Source: Sinomicrobium pectinilyticum
GTDB lineage: Bacteria > Bacteroidota > Bacteroidia > Flavobacteriales > Flavobacteriaceae
NCBI RefSeq assembly: GCF_003725735.1
Contig: NZ_RJTM01000120.1
Location: 1 to 64,000, forward strand
DNA length: 64,000 nucleotides
Direction of reading: 5' to 3'
Shown: positions 10,599 to 20,017 of the stretch, one piece after another
Layout: each line of letters starts with the position of its first letter
Position numbering within the stretch: the first letter of the stretch is position 1
Notes under the pieces: model-generated
Told to the model about the DNA's origin: nothing
Seen by the model: the letters and a program-made list of their open reading frames with translations, nothing else
The model's database searches: none
Made by a program: the position numbers and the translations under genes

Positions 10599-12788
10599 AT
10601 GAATTATACACTGTTAAATCCGGAAATACATAAAAAGATCATTCTTGCCTTGTTGATACTGGCAGGGACAGGTTGTTCCGGCGTAAAAGAAGAAAAAGAG
10701 GAGACACAGGGGCAGATAGACCGCAAAGCATTGGTACAAAGACATAATGTAGTAGTAGAAGAGGCCGATACACTGGCATCACTCTCTGTCGGAAACGGAA
10801 AATTCGCCTTTACCACAGATATTACGGGTTTACAAACTTTTCCCGAAACCTATCAGAATGGCATTCCTCTCGGGACGCAATCCGAATGGGGATGGGACAG
10901 TTTTAAAGATACGACGGGCTATAAATTTGAAGAAAGCCTGAAAGCATATGACCAGTACGGACGGAAGGTAACGTATGCCGTACAAAGGTCTTCCGAACCC
11001 GGAAGGAACAGGGATGCTGCCAACTGGTTCCGTAAAAACCCCCACCGTCTGCAACTCGGCAACCTGGGTTTTGAGATTTATAAAGAGGACGGAAGCATGA
11101 TCGCCGTGGAAGATGTAAAAGATATCCGCCAGGAGCTCGACTTATGGGCAGGGGAAATACGAAGTTCATTTACTGTGGAAGGGGAAAAGGTTGAAGTCCG
11201 GACCGATGCACACCCGGAAGAAGATATTATAGGGGTAGAGGTGACATCCGCACTTATAAAAGAAGGCCGCCTGAAGATCCGGCTTCGTTTTCCCTATCCT
11301 ACGGGAGAATGGACAGATGTTGGTGTAAACCGGCAAAATACCGGAAGGCACAAAACGGAACTGGCTGTTTCGGAAGCGGACAGGGCGGAAATTATCCATA
11401 CGCTGGATACGATGTCCTATGCCGTTAAGATGCAATGGAAGGAAAAGGGAATGGCAGAGCAGAAAGAACCGCACTATTTTGTGGTGACTCCCGATAAAGG
11501 CTCAGACACTTTCAGTATGACCTGTTTGTTTGCTTCCCAGGGGAATAAAGAAGTTTCCCTGCCTTCTTTCGCAGAGGTACAATCCGCGAGTACCGATGGA
11601 TGGGAGTCTTTCTGGAATTCGGGGGGAGCAATAGATTTTTCGGAATGTACGGACCCCAGGGCGGCGGAACTGGAAAGGCGGGTAGTGCTTTCCCAGTACC
11701 TTACCAGGATACAATGTGCAGGAAACGCCCCGCCACAGGAAACGGGGCTTACCCATAACAGTTGGTTCGGGAAGCCGCATCTGGAAATGCACTGGTGGCA
11801 CGGTGTACATTTCCCGTTATGGGGCCGGCCGGAATTGCTGGAGAAGAGTATGGACTGGTATACCAAAGTATCCCGGAAAGCAGGGAAAATTGCCGAAAGA
11901 CAAGGATTTGAAGGAGTCCGCTGGCAGAAAATGACCGATATATACGGTAATGAATGCCCGTCTTCCATAGGATCGGTACTTATCTGGCAACAACCGCATT
12001 ATATTACCTTTGCCGAATTGCTCTACCGCGCTGACCCGGACAAGAAAACCCTGGAGAAATATAAGGAACTGGTCTATGCTACGGCAGATTTTATGGCGTC
12101 GTTCGCACATTATGATAAGGACAAAAAGCGATATATGCTGGGGCCTGTGGTGATTCCGGCACAGGAACGTTTTAAAGCGGAAGAAACATTTAATCCCACA
12201 TACGAACTGGCGTACTGGCGTTGGGGGCTGGAAACGGCGCAAGAATGGAAAGAACGTCTCGGGGAAGAACGAAGCGCCCAATGGGATGATGTCCTTCGGA
12301 AGCTTTCCCCGCTTCCGGTGCAGGACGGCGTTTACCTCGCCACCGAAAGTGCCACGGATTCTTATACTAATCCGAAATATAAGACAGATCATCCGTCCGT
12401 ATTCGGGACCTATGGCATGTTACCCGAAACATCCGGGCTGGATAAGGAAATCATGCGGAACACATTCGATCTTATTTGGAAAGACTGGGTGTGGGAAGAT
12501 ACCTGGGGCTGGGATTTTCCGATGACAGCCATGACAGCAGCAAGACTTGGCCTGCCGGAAAAGGCGGTGGATGCCTTGTTTATGGATATACCTACCAATA
12601 CTTACCTGCCTAACGGACATAATTACCAGGATAAACGTCTGCGGTTGTACCTTCCCGGTAATGGAGGAATACTGACCGCGGTGGCTATGATGTGTGCCGG
12701 TTGGGACGGTAGTGAAGGTGAGAATCCCGGTTTTCCGAAAGACGGTACATGGGATGTACGGTGGGAAGGGCTGGCCAGAATGCCCTAG
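10599..12788 (+). CDS. GH65/GH95-like (alpha/alpha)6 glycosidase, lipoprotein
   Basis: This is a secreted lipoprotein (lipobox at GTGC, about residue 26). An N-terminal beta-sandwich (about 40-300) starts with RHNVVVEEADTLASLSVGNG. A six-hairpin catalytic-type domain (about 340-710) has the segments EMHWWHGVHFPLWGRPE (from about 395) and GVRWQKMTDIYGNE. This architecture is that of GH65/GH95-type enzymes and of many uncharacterised Bacteroidota proteins; I cannot assign activity. It is the third gene of the rightward enzyme run and ends 20 bp from the convergent DUF6807 gene. It probably trims the side chains or oligomers imported by the adjacent SusCD pair. Confidence 0.7.
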   Translation: MNYTLLNPEIHKKIILALLILAGTGCSGVKEEKEETQGQIDRKALVQRHNVVVEEADTLASLSVGNGKFAFTTDITGLQTFPETYQNGIPLGTQSEWGWDSFKDTTGYKFEESLKAYDQYGRKVTYAVQRSSEPGRNRDAANWFRKNPHRLQLGNLGFEIYKEDGSMIAVEDVKDIRQELDLWAGEIRSSFTVEGEKVEVRTDAHPEEDIIGVEVTSALIKEGRLKIRLRFPYPTGEWTDVGVNRQNTGRHKTELAVSEADRAEIIHTLDTMSYAVKMQWKEKGMAEQKEPHYFVVTPDKGSDTFSMTCLFASQGNKEVSLPSFAEVQSASTDGWESFWNSGGAIDFSECTDPRAAELERRVVLSQYLTRIQCAGNAPPQETGLTHNSWFGKPHLEMHWWHGVHFPLWGRPELLEKSMDWYTKVSRKAGKIAERQGFEGVRWQKMTDIYGNECPSSIGSVLIWQQPHYITFAELLYRADPDKKTLEKYKELVYATADFMASFAHYDKDKKRYMLGPVVIPAQERFKAEETFNPTYELAYWRWGLETAQEWKERLGEERSAQWDDVLRKLSPLPVQDGVYLATESATDSYTNPKYKTDHPSVFGTYGMLPETSGLDKEIMRNTFDLIWKDWVWEDTWGWDFPMTAMTAARLGLPEKAVDALFMDIPTNTYLPNGHNYQDKRLRLYLPGNGGILTAVAMMCAGWDGSEGENPGFPKDGTWDVRWEGLARMP

Positions 12789-12808
12789 TAAAGTATTTTT
12801 CCGGAGAA

Positions 12809-13726
12809 CTACCGGATAAAGTCACGATAAATGCCCTGAATTTTCGCAATGGTCAGTTTTCCCTGATGAACAACAAGCCGGTTCCGGAATTTCAGGGGTT
12901 TTTCCCGGGGAATGGAAATCGGTTTTCTGCCCGGAAAAGCGGCATTTTGCATACTTTGGTTTTTTCTGAGTATCCAGCCCTGAAACGAAGGCAGGTTTTC
13001 AGGATCGCAGAACAGGACAATCCCGGTTTGTTCTTTTTGCCCTGTGTCGTAATCCGGAATAGCGTGTACCCATCCGCCGGTTTTTACCGGGGTGTTTTCG
13101 GGAGTAACTTCGCCTTGCGCGGAGAAAAAGGTTATTCCGTCAGATGATTTGATCCTGGCAGAAAATCCTCCGTATCCCTTATCGTCTTCCGAACCTCCTA
13201 TTTCTACACCATCCGTCAGGGCGGTCAGGGAAATGTCAAAATCCATGAGATAGTAACCTTCTTTCGGTGTATAGGAAATACTGGCCTCTTCGCGGATAAC
13301 GGCTTCTTCCGAATCGGTAACCCAGTAAACAACAGTATGTAATATTCCGGAATTTTTACGGACTTCGGTTCGGGCCGAATCTACTTTCCACCGGATCCCT
13401 TCACACAGCCAGGGGTCACTTACCCTTTTTCCTTTGACAAAAAGCTGGTGCCAGGTCCAGAAAACGCCACGGTGATGCAGGTGATCCTCCGGGAAGTCTT
13501 CGGTAAGAATATCTCCCCGGGTATCGTAAAGCGGATGAATGTAATTGGCCCGGGGAAATTTACCGTTTTTCGATTTGGTCCCCTTTTGGTACGAAAAGCG
13601 TGGAGAACCTCCTTCATAAAGGGTTATTTTATCACGTTCTTCTTTAAAATGCAATTGCTGTGCGTAGCTGCATATGCAAAAAAGGAAAAGCAGAAAATAT
13701 AAAAAAGTACTTTTTAAATTTCTCAT
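12809..13726 (-). CDS. DUF6807 / PmoA-like secreted protein
   Basis: The protein belongs to the family called methane oxygenase PmoA in some databases (DUF6807), which is common in sugar-utilisation loci and unrelated to methane oxidation. The motif EDHLHHRGVFWTWHQ is clear, as is GGSEDDKGYGGFSARI. The start at 13726 (MRNLKSTFLYFL) gives a clean signal peptide ending at SYAQ. The longer frame from 13768 would overlap the GntR stop codon and lacks a signal-like N-terminus. It lies 41 bp downstream of the GntR gene, probably in one operon. The molecular function is unknown; a sugar-related enzymatic role is often assumed. Confidence 0.75.
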   Translation of the reverse strand: MRNLKSTFLYFLLFLFCICSYAQQLHFKEERDKITLYEGGSPRFSYQKGTKSKNGKFPRANYIHPLYDTRGDILTEDFPEDHLHHRGVFWTWHQLFVKGKRVSDPWLCEGIRWKVDSARTEVRKNSGILHTVVYWVTDSEEAVIREEASISYTPKEGYYLMDFDISLTALTDGVEIGGSEDDKGYGGFSARIKSSDGITFFSAQGEVTPENTPVKTGGWVHAIPDYDTGQKEQTGIVLFCDPENLPSFQGWILRKNQSMQNAAFPGRKPISIPREKPLKFRNRLVVHQGKLTIAKIQGIYRDFIR

Positions 13727-13767
13727 GGGCAATGAATCCTGTTCCGTAAAGATACACCGATATTGCA

Positions 13768-14823
13768 TTACACCGAATTTCTGTCCAGAAAATGAAAAAC
13801 GTTTTTAATCTGTTCCTTACGGTTGTTAAGAAGCATATCTGCGGCAGTTTCTCCCATTACTTTGAAATCTGTACTGATCACGGTAATGCCCAGGAGTTCT
13901 TTAAGAGGAGTATCGTTATATGAAATAATACCGATATCTTCTCCCAATACGAGGTGTTGTTCCCGTACCTGTTTTACCAGGTTGACCAGATCGTTTTCTT
14001 CTATAATTATATAGGCATCACGAGATTGCAAGCCCATATCGTCGTAAATCTCATTCAGTATCTCAAAATCGAAAGAATGTTCCACACAGAATTTACGGAA
14101 ACCGTGGAGGATACGCAATGGATAAGGGTACACGGACTTTTGCGGGTATACGAGGATAAGCTTGTCATAACGGAGAAGTTTTTCCAGTCCCGCTGTCAAA
14201 GCGTGATAGATGTCATTTTCAAAATCCTGGTAGATGGCCGCGTATTTCCCCGAAATGGAAGGTTTGCAGTTATCCATCAATAGCAATTTGTCTTTTGGAA
14301 TTTTTTCTATGGCTTTCAGCACCTCTTCGGTATTGCTGATATGCATCATTTTCTCGTTTTTAAAATGAGGCATAATGACATAATAATCATAAGCCCCGAT
14401 ATTTTTCTCAAGGGTTTTTACAAAAAGCGTCTCTTCGCAGTGATAAATAAAAAGATTGACATGCCCGTTAACCCCTATGCGGTCTACAAAAGAGTTGTAT
14501 ATCCGCATTTTATAGGAGCTGAGCTTGTTAACCATAAAGAAAATGTTGATCTTGGAAATAAGGTCCGTACGTGCCGTATAGTACCCCTTGCCTTTTACGG
14601 AAACAATGATCTTTTTTTCCTTTAAAAGGCGATAGGCCTTTTCCACGGTATCTCTCGAGAGGTAGCATTCTTCACTCAGTTCGTTGATAGAAGGTATCTT
14701 CTGTCCTATTTTCAAATCTCCCCTTGCAATGCCTTCTATTATAGAATCTACGATCTGTTTGTATTTCGGCACTCTCGAATCCTCATTTATGCTAATATCT
14801 GCAATGGCTGGTGCAATATTCAT
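13768..14823 (-). CDS. GntR-family transcriptional regulator with sugar-sensing domain
   Basis: The N-terminus (from MNIAPAIADIS) holds a GntR winged helix: PKYKQIVDSIIEGIARGDL, IPSINELSEECYLSRDTVE and a KGKGYY wing. The roughly 240-residue C-terminal part resembles periplasmic-binding/LacI ligand domains, as in AraR-type sugar regulators. The start at 14823 is preferred to 14871 because the extra 16 residues are unrelated to the family. The gene is divergent from the rhamnose operon and 41 bp upstream of DUF6807. It probably senses L-rhamnose or a pathway intermediate and controls both the catabolic operon and the SusCD/enzyme genes. This is inferred from position and from shared sites A-D. 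Confidence 0.85.
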   Translation of the reverse strand: MNIAPAIADISINEDSRVPKYKQIVDSIIEGIARGDLKIGQKIPSINELSEECYLSRDTVEKAYRLLKEKKIIVSVKGKGYYTARTDLISKINIFFMVNKLSSYKMRIYNSFVDRIGVNGHVNLFIYHCEETLFVKTLEKNIGAYDYYVIMPHFKNEKMMHISNTEEVLKAIEKIPKDKLLLMDNCKPSISGKYAAIYQDFENDIYHALTAGLEKLLRYDKLILVYPQKSVYPYPLRILHGFRKFCVEHSFDFEILNEIYDDMGLQSRDAYIIIEENDLVNLVKQVREQHLVLGEDIGIISYNDTPLKELLGITVISTDFKVMGETAADMLLNNRKEQIKNVFHFLDRNSV

Positions 14824-14908
14824 AGTTGGTATTTTTAGTGTTAATATATGGAGGTTTTGGTAAATTAGCACATAAATTTTTTCTAAAAGGTAAAATTAAA
14901 TAATTTTG

Positions 14909-14926
14909 GTGTATATCCTACACTAT
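14909..14926. promoter_or_regulatory. Candidate regulator site C with perfect inverted repeat
   Basis: GTGTA-TATCC-TACAC is a perfect 5-bp inverted repeat with a 5-bp spacer (14909-14923). The overlapping TATCCTACACTAT matches site A at 11 of 13 positions. It lies between the GntR gene and the rhamnose operon, 86 bp upstream of the GntR start, where an autoregulatory operator would be expected. Confidence 0.4.
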
Positions 14927-14968
14927 ATCATGAATATCTAATAATTAACCACTTGTGAGCAGCACACC

Positions 14969-14979
14969 ACAGGATAGTT
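14969..14979. promoter_or_regulatory. Candidate regulator site D (ACAGGATAGTT)
   Basis: Its reverse complement AACTATCCTGT is identical to 5441-5451 upstream of susC. Sites C and D face each other, as do A and B. A weak -7-like TATATTTT follows at 14995-15002 on the plus strand, so D may control the rhamnose operon. Confidence 0.4.
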
Positions 14980-15103
14980 GTTTTGCGTATAACTTATATT
15001 TTCGTCCATGCTTGAATAGAGAATCTTAATCCGTGAAAAAAGGTATTACCTGCCGGCCGGGACAAAGGTCAGGGGATGCCTTGAGAACTAAAAATGTAAA
15101 TCG

Positions 15104-17212
15104 ATGAAAATACTGGAAAAGAAAAATTTCAAATACGTGGACTATCTGTGGGATGAAGAAAAGGCCGCCGCTATGGAAGGTAATGAAGTGGATCTGCTGC
15201 TTTACCGGTCTAACCTTCTCGGCGCGGACCTCCGGATTACCAATTACGGTGGTGGAAATACGAGTTGCCGTACCATAGAAAAAGATCCCCTCACCGGAGA
15301 AAATACGGAGATTATGTGGATCAAAGGTTCCGGAGGAGATATAGGAAGCCTCACCAGAAGTGGACTGGCAGGACTTTACGTAGACAAGTTACGTGCGTTG
15401 AAAAAAGTATACAGGGGATTGGAGCATGAAGATGAAATGGTAGCCTTGTTCAATCATTGCATATATGACCTGAACAGTAAGGCTCCTTCTATAGATACGC
15501 CATTGCATGGCCTTTTGCCTTTTAAGCACATAGATCACCTCCACCCCGATGCCCTGATAGCCGTTGCGGCGGCAAAGGACGGTGAGCAAATAACCAGGGA
15601 AATCTGGGGAGACTCTATGGGCTGGGTACCGTGGCAGCGCCCGGGCTTTGATCTGGGATTGCAGATAGAAAAATGCCTTGCAGATAATCCGGGCATAAGG
15701 GGAATTATACTCGGGAGCCACGGGTTGTTCACCTGGGGAGATACTGCTTATGAATGTTATATAAACAGCCTGGAAGTTATTGAACAGGCGTCCGCATATA
15801 TAGAAGAGCGGGTAAAATCCAATGGTAGTGTTTTCGGCGGGGAAAAAGTGAAAAGCCTCGATCCGCAGAAAAGAAAAGACCAGGCAGCGACAATAGCGCC
15901 GTTGTTAAGAGGCCTTTGTTCCTCAGAAAAAAGAATGATAGGACATTTTACGGATGCTGACAGGGTCTTGCAGTTTATAAACAGTAATGATCTGGAAAGA
16001 CTGGCTCCGTTGGGAACCTCCTGTCCCGATCATTTTCTCCGGACAAAGATACAACCGTTGCTTTTGCACCTGGATGCTGGTACAGACCTGACCGATCGGA
16101 CAGAAATACTTGAAAAACTGAAACCGGCATTTGAACAGTACAGGAAAGAATACAGGGAATATTACGAGGGCTGTAAGCGGGAAAACAGCCCGGCGATCCG
16201 CGATGCCAATCCGGTAGTGATCCTCTGGCCCGGGGTGGGCATGTTCACTTTTGCTAAAAACAAGCAAACCGCACGTGTGGCATCGGAATTTTATATCAAT
16301 GCTATTAACGTTATGCGCGGGGCGGAGGCCATAAGCGAATATACATCCCTGCCACGCCAGGAAGCTTTTGACATAGAGTACTGGTTACTGGAAGAGGCAA
16401 AATTGCAACGTATGCCTGCGGAGAAAACCCTCTCCAGAAAGGTTGCCGTAGTTACCGGAGCCACCGGAGGCATAGGTAAGGCCATAGCAGATAAACTGGT
16501 CGCGGAGGGTGCCAATGTGGTACTTACGGACCTGGATGAAAATCTTTTGAAAGAAGCCGAAGAGACCTATAAAAAAGATGAAGTTTCCTCTACGGTCTGT
16601 GACGTTACCAAAGCAGTATCGGTGGAAGCGGCATTCCGGAAGGCATGTGTGGATTTCGGGGGTGTGGACATAGTAGTCCATTCCGCAGGACTGGCCATTT
16701 CCAAATCCCTTCCTGACACTTCAGAAGAGGACTGGGAGCTGTTGCAAAACGTATTGGTAAAAGGACAGTTCCTGCTGGCAAAGGCCGGGGTGGATATTAT
16801 GAAAAAACAAGGTCTTGGCGGAGATATTATAAGTATAGCCAGCAAGAATGGCCTCGTAGCCGGCCCGAACAATGTGGGCTATGGTACGGCCAAAGCAGCC
16901 CAGCAACATATGTCGCGTCTTCTCGCAGCCGAACTGGGAGAAGATAAAATACGGGTGAATACCGTAAATCCGGATGGTGTGATCGTAGGAAGCAAGATAT
17001 GGGAAGGCGAATGGGCCGAAGGGAGAGCCAAGGCTTACGGTATAACTGTGGAGGAACTTCCCGCACATTATGCCAAAAGGAATCTCCTGAATGAGATCAT
17101 CCGCCCGGAAGATATTGCCAAGGGCGTATATGCCCTGTTGGGAATACTTGACAAAAGTACCGGGAATACCATTAATGTAGATGGTGGTATGGCCAACGCT
17201 TTTGTACGATAA
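15104..17212 (+). CDS. rhaD: Bifunctional rhamnulose-1-phosphate aldolase / short-chain dehydrogenase
   Basis: This is a two-domain fusion that splits L-rhamnulose-1-phosphate into dihydroxyacetone phosphate and L-lactaldehyde and probably oxidises the lactaldehyde to lactate. The N-terminal class II aldolase domain (about 1-420) has zinc-site histidines in HIDHLHPD (about 142-149) and GSHGLFTWG. The C-terminal short-chain dehydrogenase (about 443-702) has the Rossmann motif VTGATGGIG and the catalytic YGTAK (Tyr about 593). The length of 702 matches the known bifunctional family. It is the first gene of the rhamnose operon, divergent from the GntR regulator, and acts in the cytoplasm. Oxidation to lactate is the activity of family members, not demonstrated here. 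Confidence 0.93.
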   Translation: MKILEKKNFKYVDYLWDEEKAAAMEGNEVDLLLYRSNLLGADLRITNYGGGNTSCRTIEKDPLTGENTEIMWIKGSGGDIGSLTRSGLAGLYVDKLRALKKVYRGLEHEDEMVALFNHCIYDLNSKAPSIDTPLHGLLPFKHIDHLHPDALIAVAAAKDGEQITREIWGDSMGWVPWQRPGFDLGLQIEKCLADNPGIRGIILGSHGLFTWGDTAYECYINSLEVIEQASAYIEERVKSNGSVFGGEKVKSLDPQKRKDQAATIAPLLRGLCSSEKRMIGHFTDADRVLQFINSNDLERLAPLGTSCPDHFLRTKIQPLLLHLDAGTDLTDRTEILEKLKPAFEQYRKEYREYYEGCKRENSPAIRDANPVVILWPGVGMFTFAKNKQTARVASEFYINAINVMRGAEAISEYTSLPRQEAFDIEYWLLEEAKLQRMPAEKTLSRKVAVVTGATGGIGKAIADKLVAEGANVVLTDLDENLLKEAEETYKKDEVSSTVCDVTKAVSVEAAFRKACVDFGGVDIVVHSAGLAISKSLPDTSEEDWELLQNVLVKGQFLLAKAGVDIMKKQGLGGDIISIASKNGLVAGPNNVGYGTAKAAQQHMSRLLAAELGEDKIRVNTVNPDGVIVGSKIWEGEWAEGRAKAYGITVEELPAHYAKRNLLNEIIRPEDIAKGVYALLGILDKSTGNTINVDGGMANAFVR

Positions 17213-17254
17213 AAAAGATAACATCAATTTGACAAGACAGGAATACAACAGAGG

Positions 17255-18529
17255 ATGAGAATAGACCAGCAGGAAATAAGGGAGTTGAACAACCCCGGTA
17301 CGGATACACATAAGCGTTGCCTGGAAGGATTGAAGACCGTTTATTCAGAATCTCTTATAGAGAGAGTGGTAAACAGGCTTTCGGACTTCCAGGTGGCACT
17401 GCCGAGTTGGGCTCTTGGTGCCGGTGGAACCCGGTTCGGGCGTTTCTCCTATGGCGGAGAGCCCGGTTCCCTGGAACAAAAGATAGAAGATATCGGGGTA
17501 ATACATCAGCTTACAAAGACCGCGGGTGCGGTGTCCCTTCACATTCCTTGGGATATCCCGAAAGATGTGCAAGCCGTAAAAGAACTGGCGGATTCCCTGG
17601 GTATTACATTCGACGCTATGAATTCCAATACCTTTCAGGACCAGGAAGGGGCGGCAGAGAGTTACAGATATGGTTCCCTGAGCAGCGTACACCAGGCAGC
17701 CAGGGAACAGGCTGTTGAACATAATATTGAGGTAATACGCATCGGGGAACAGCTGGGTTCCGGAAGCCTGACCGTATGGTTGGCAGACGGGGCCAATTTT
17801 CCTGGTCAATACAATTTTCAAACCGTGCTTAAGCATGCAGAGGATAGTTTGAAGAAGATCTACAGGGAGTTACCGGAAGACTGGAAATTATTAATCGAAT
17901 ACAAGCCGTATGAACCCAATTTTTACAGTACTGTAATCCAGGATTGGGGTACCTCGTTTATGCTGGCAAACGCCTGCGGGGAAAAGGCATTTACACTTGT
18001 GGACCTGGGGCATCACCTGCCCAATACCAATATAGAACAGATTGTGGCTACCCTGATGTCGCAGGGTAAACTCGGGGGATTCCACTTCAATGACAGCAAA
18101 TACGGGGATGACGATCTTACGGTGGGATCGGTGAAACCATATAACCTTTTCCTCATTTTTAACGAACTGGTCTACGGAATGGAAAATAATCCCCAAAACC
18201 CGTCCCTGGCCTGGATGATCGATGCCAGTCATAATATAAAGGATCCGCTGGAAGACCTCATACAATCACTCGAAGCCATATTGATTGCTTATGCCCAGGC
18301 TTTACTGGTAGACCGCGAGGCCCTGCTTGAAGCTCAACAGGGCAGTGATGTAGTGCGGTGTCAGGAAATTTTACAGGATGCCTACCGTACCGATGTAAGG
18401 CCGTTACTCCGGGAAGCCCGTCTTCGTTCGGGAGGGGCCATGTATCCGCTACAAGCCTACCGGGAACTGAAAATAAGAAAACGACTGATTGAAGAAAGAG
18501 GCATGAGAGTGAGAGCAACAGGACTGTAA
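17255..18529 (+). CDS. rhaI: L-rhamnose isomerase (RhaI type)
   Basis: The enzyme converts L-rhamnose to L-rhamnulose in the cytoplasm. It is of the Pseudomonas stutzeri RhaI type rather than E. coli RhaA. Metal-ligand segments of the TIM barrel are visible in order: IEYKPYEP (Glu about 214), LVDLGHHLP (Asp about 250), GGFHFNDSKYGDDD (His about 276) and IDASHN. The length of 424 residues is normal. It follows the aldolase gene by 42 bp and precedes the kinase by 53 bp, so the operon order is aldolase-isomerase-kinase-permease. Confidence 0.92.
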   Translation: MRIDQQEIRELNNPGTDTHKRCLEGLKTVYSESLIERVVNRLSDFQVALPSWALGAGGTRFGRFSYGGEPGSLEQKIEDIGVIHQLTKTAGAVSLHIPWDIPKDVQAVKELADSLGITFDAMNSNTFQDQEGAAESYRYGSLSSVHQAAREQAVEHNIEVIRIGEQLGSGSLTVWLADGANFPGQYNFQTVLKHAEDSLKKIYRELPEDWKLLIEYKPYEPNFYSTVIQDWGTSFMLANACGEKAFTLVDLGHHLPNTNIEQIVATLMSQGKLGGFHFNDSKYGDDDLTVGSVKPYNLFLIFNELVYGMENNPQNPSLAWMIDASHNIKDPLEDLIQSLEAILIAYAQALLVDREALLEAQQGSDVVRCQEILQDAYRTDVRPLLREARLRSGGAMYPLQAYRELKIRKRLIEERGMRVRATGL

Positions 18530-18582
18530 AAAACAAATCATAGGGAAACTCCCCTGCCAACCAAATTAAACAACTTTAACCG

Positions 18583-19986
18583 ATGAATGCCAAAACTGAG
18601 GTGACCGCCGTTTTTGATATCGGTAAGACCAATAAGAAATTTTTCCTGTTCGACACTGATTTCAAAGAAGTATACAGGGAATATACCATGCTGGATGAAA
18701 CAGAGGACGAAGACGGTTATCCCTCGGAAAACCTGCAACAGTTGCAACAATGGCTGAAGGGCCTGCTGGACCGTATTCTCCATGCGGAGGAATACAAGGT
18801 AACCGCCATCAATTTTTCCAGCTACGGTGCCAGCTTTGTACATGTGGATGAAAAAGGGAATGTACTTACACCGCTTTATAATTATACCAAACCGGTACCG
18901 GAAGAAATCACAAAGGAATTTTATGATACATATGGCGATGAACTGTCATTTGCCATCGAAACAGCTTCTCCACAGGCGGGAATGCTGAATTCCGGAATGC
19001 AACTGTACTGGATAAAGAAGACCAAACCGGAAATCTTTGAAAAGATCAAGTACTCTCTTCATTTTCCGCAATACCTGTCTTATCTGTTTACGGGCATTCC
19101 CCTTAGTGATTATACCAGTATAGGCTGCCATACCGGGCTCTGGAACTATGAAGCCAACGATTACCACAGCTGGGTATATAAAGAAGAAATAGACAAGAAG
19201 CTTCCTCCGATTGTACCTTCCGGGACCAGTTTGAGCATGACTTACAAGCGGAAAAAGATCAAGATCGGGGTGGGGATACACGACAGTTCGGCTGCGCTTT
19301 TGCCCTATATCCTGAGTGAAAAGAAACCGTTTTTACTGGTGTCTACCGGAACCTGGAGTATTTCCCTGAATCCTTTTAATGAGGAAGGGCTCTCCCGGGA
19401 AGATGTGGAGAACAATTGTCTGAACTATATGCGTACCACAGGGAAAAGAGTCAAAGCGACCCGTTTTTTTATGGGAAACGAATATCGCATACAGGTAAAA
19501 AAGCTTGGAGAACATTACGGTAAAGCTTACGGATACCACCGGAAAATAAAGTTCAACAGGAGATTATACCTGAAACTCATTTCCACGCCATCCATACATT
19601 TTAAGTTCGAAGGTATAAGGCTCCGGAGAAAAAAGCTGAACGAAACGGACCTGGCCCCTTTTTCAACTTTTGAAGAAGCCTTTCACCAGTTGATGATAGA
19701 ACTCATGGAATTGCAGGTGGAAACCTCGCGGAGAGCGATCGGTAATACCGATATAAACAAAATATTTATAGATGGCGGCTTTACGGACAACGATGTTTTC
19801 GTAAAGTTAATGTCTTATCATTTCCGGGAATTCAAGGTGAGGACCACCCGGAATTCATTAGGATCGGCTCTCGGTGCGGCAATGGTCATTTCCGAAGAAA
19901 AACCCGGACCCAAATTTTTGAAGAGGACCTATAAAATGGAAAAACTGGCACCTTTACTACTCTCTCCGGAAAGAGATGCGGTCTAA
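18583..19986 (+). CDS. rhaK: Rhamnulokinase (FGGY carbohydrate kinase)
   Basis: This is an FGGY-family sugar kinase. The N-terminal phosphate-binding motif is DIGKTNKKFFLFD, the second phosphate loop is STGTWSISLNPF, and the adenosine-side segment IFIDGGFTDNDVFVKL lies near the C-terminus. In this operon it should phosphorylate L-rhamnulose to L-rhamnulose-1-phosphate. At 467 residues it is of normal size. The assignment to rhamnulose rests mainly on its place between the isomerase and the permease, since FGGY kinases are hard to separate by substrate from sequence alone. Confidence 0.88.
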   Translation: MNAKTEVTAVFDIGKTNKKFFLFDTDFKEVYREYTMLDETEDEDGYPSENLQQLQQWLKGLLDRILHAEEYKVTAINFSSYGASFVHVDEKGNVLTPLYNYTKPVPEEITKEFYDTYGDELSFAIETASPQAGMLNSGMQLYWIKKTKPEIFEKIKYSLHFPQYLSYLFTGIPLSDYTSIGCHTGLWNYEANDYHSWVYKEEIDKKLPPIVPSGTSLSMTYKRKKIKIGVGIHDSSAALLPYILSEKKPFLLVSTGTWSISLNPFNEEGLSREDVENNCLNYMRTTGKRVKATRFFMGNEYRIQVKKLGEHYGKAYGYHRKIKFNRRLYLKLISTPSIHFKFEGIRLRRKKLNETDLAPFSTFEEAFHQLMIELMELQVETSRRAIGNTDINKIFIDGGFTDNDVFVKLMSYHFREFKVRTTRNSLGSALGAAMVISEEKPGPKFLKRTYKMEKLAPLLLSPERDAV

Positions 19987-20017
19987 ATAGTGCCCGTTCA
20001 ACTTTTAATTTTGAATT

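Noticed and set aside
12749-13147. Plus-strand 132-codon frame opposite DUF6807
   Set aside because: It is antisense to a recognised gene, overlaps the end of the preceding enzyme gene and has no protein-family features.
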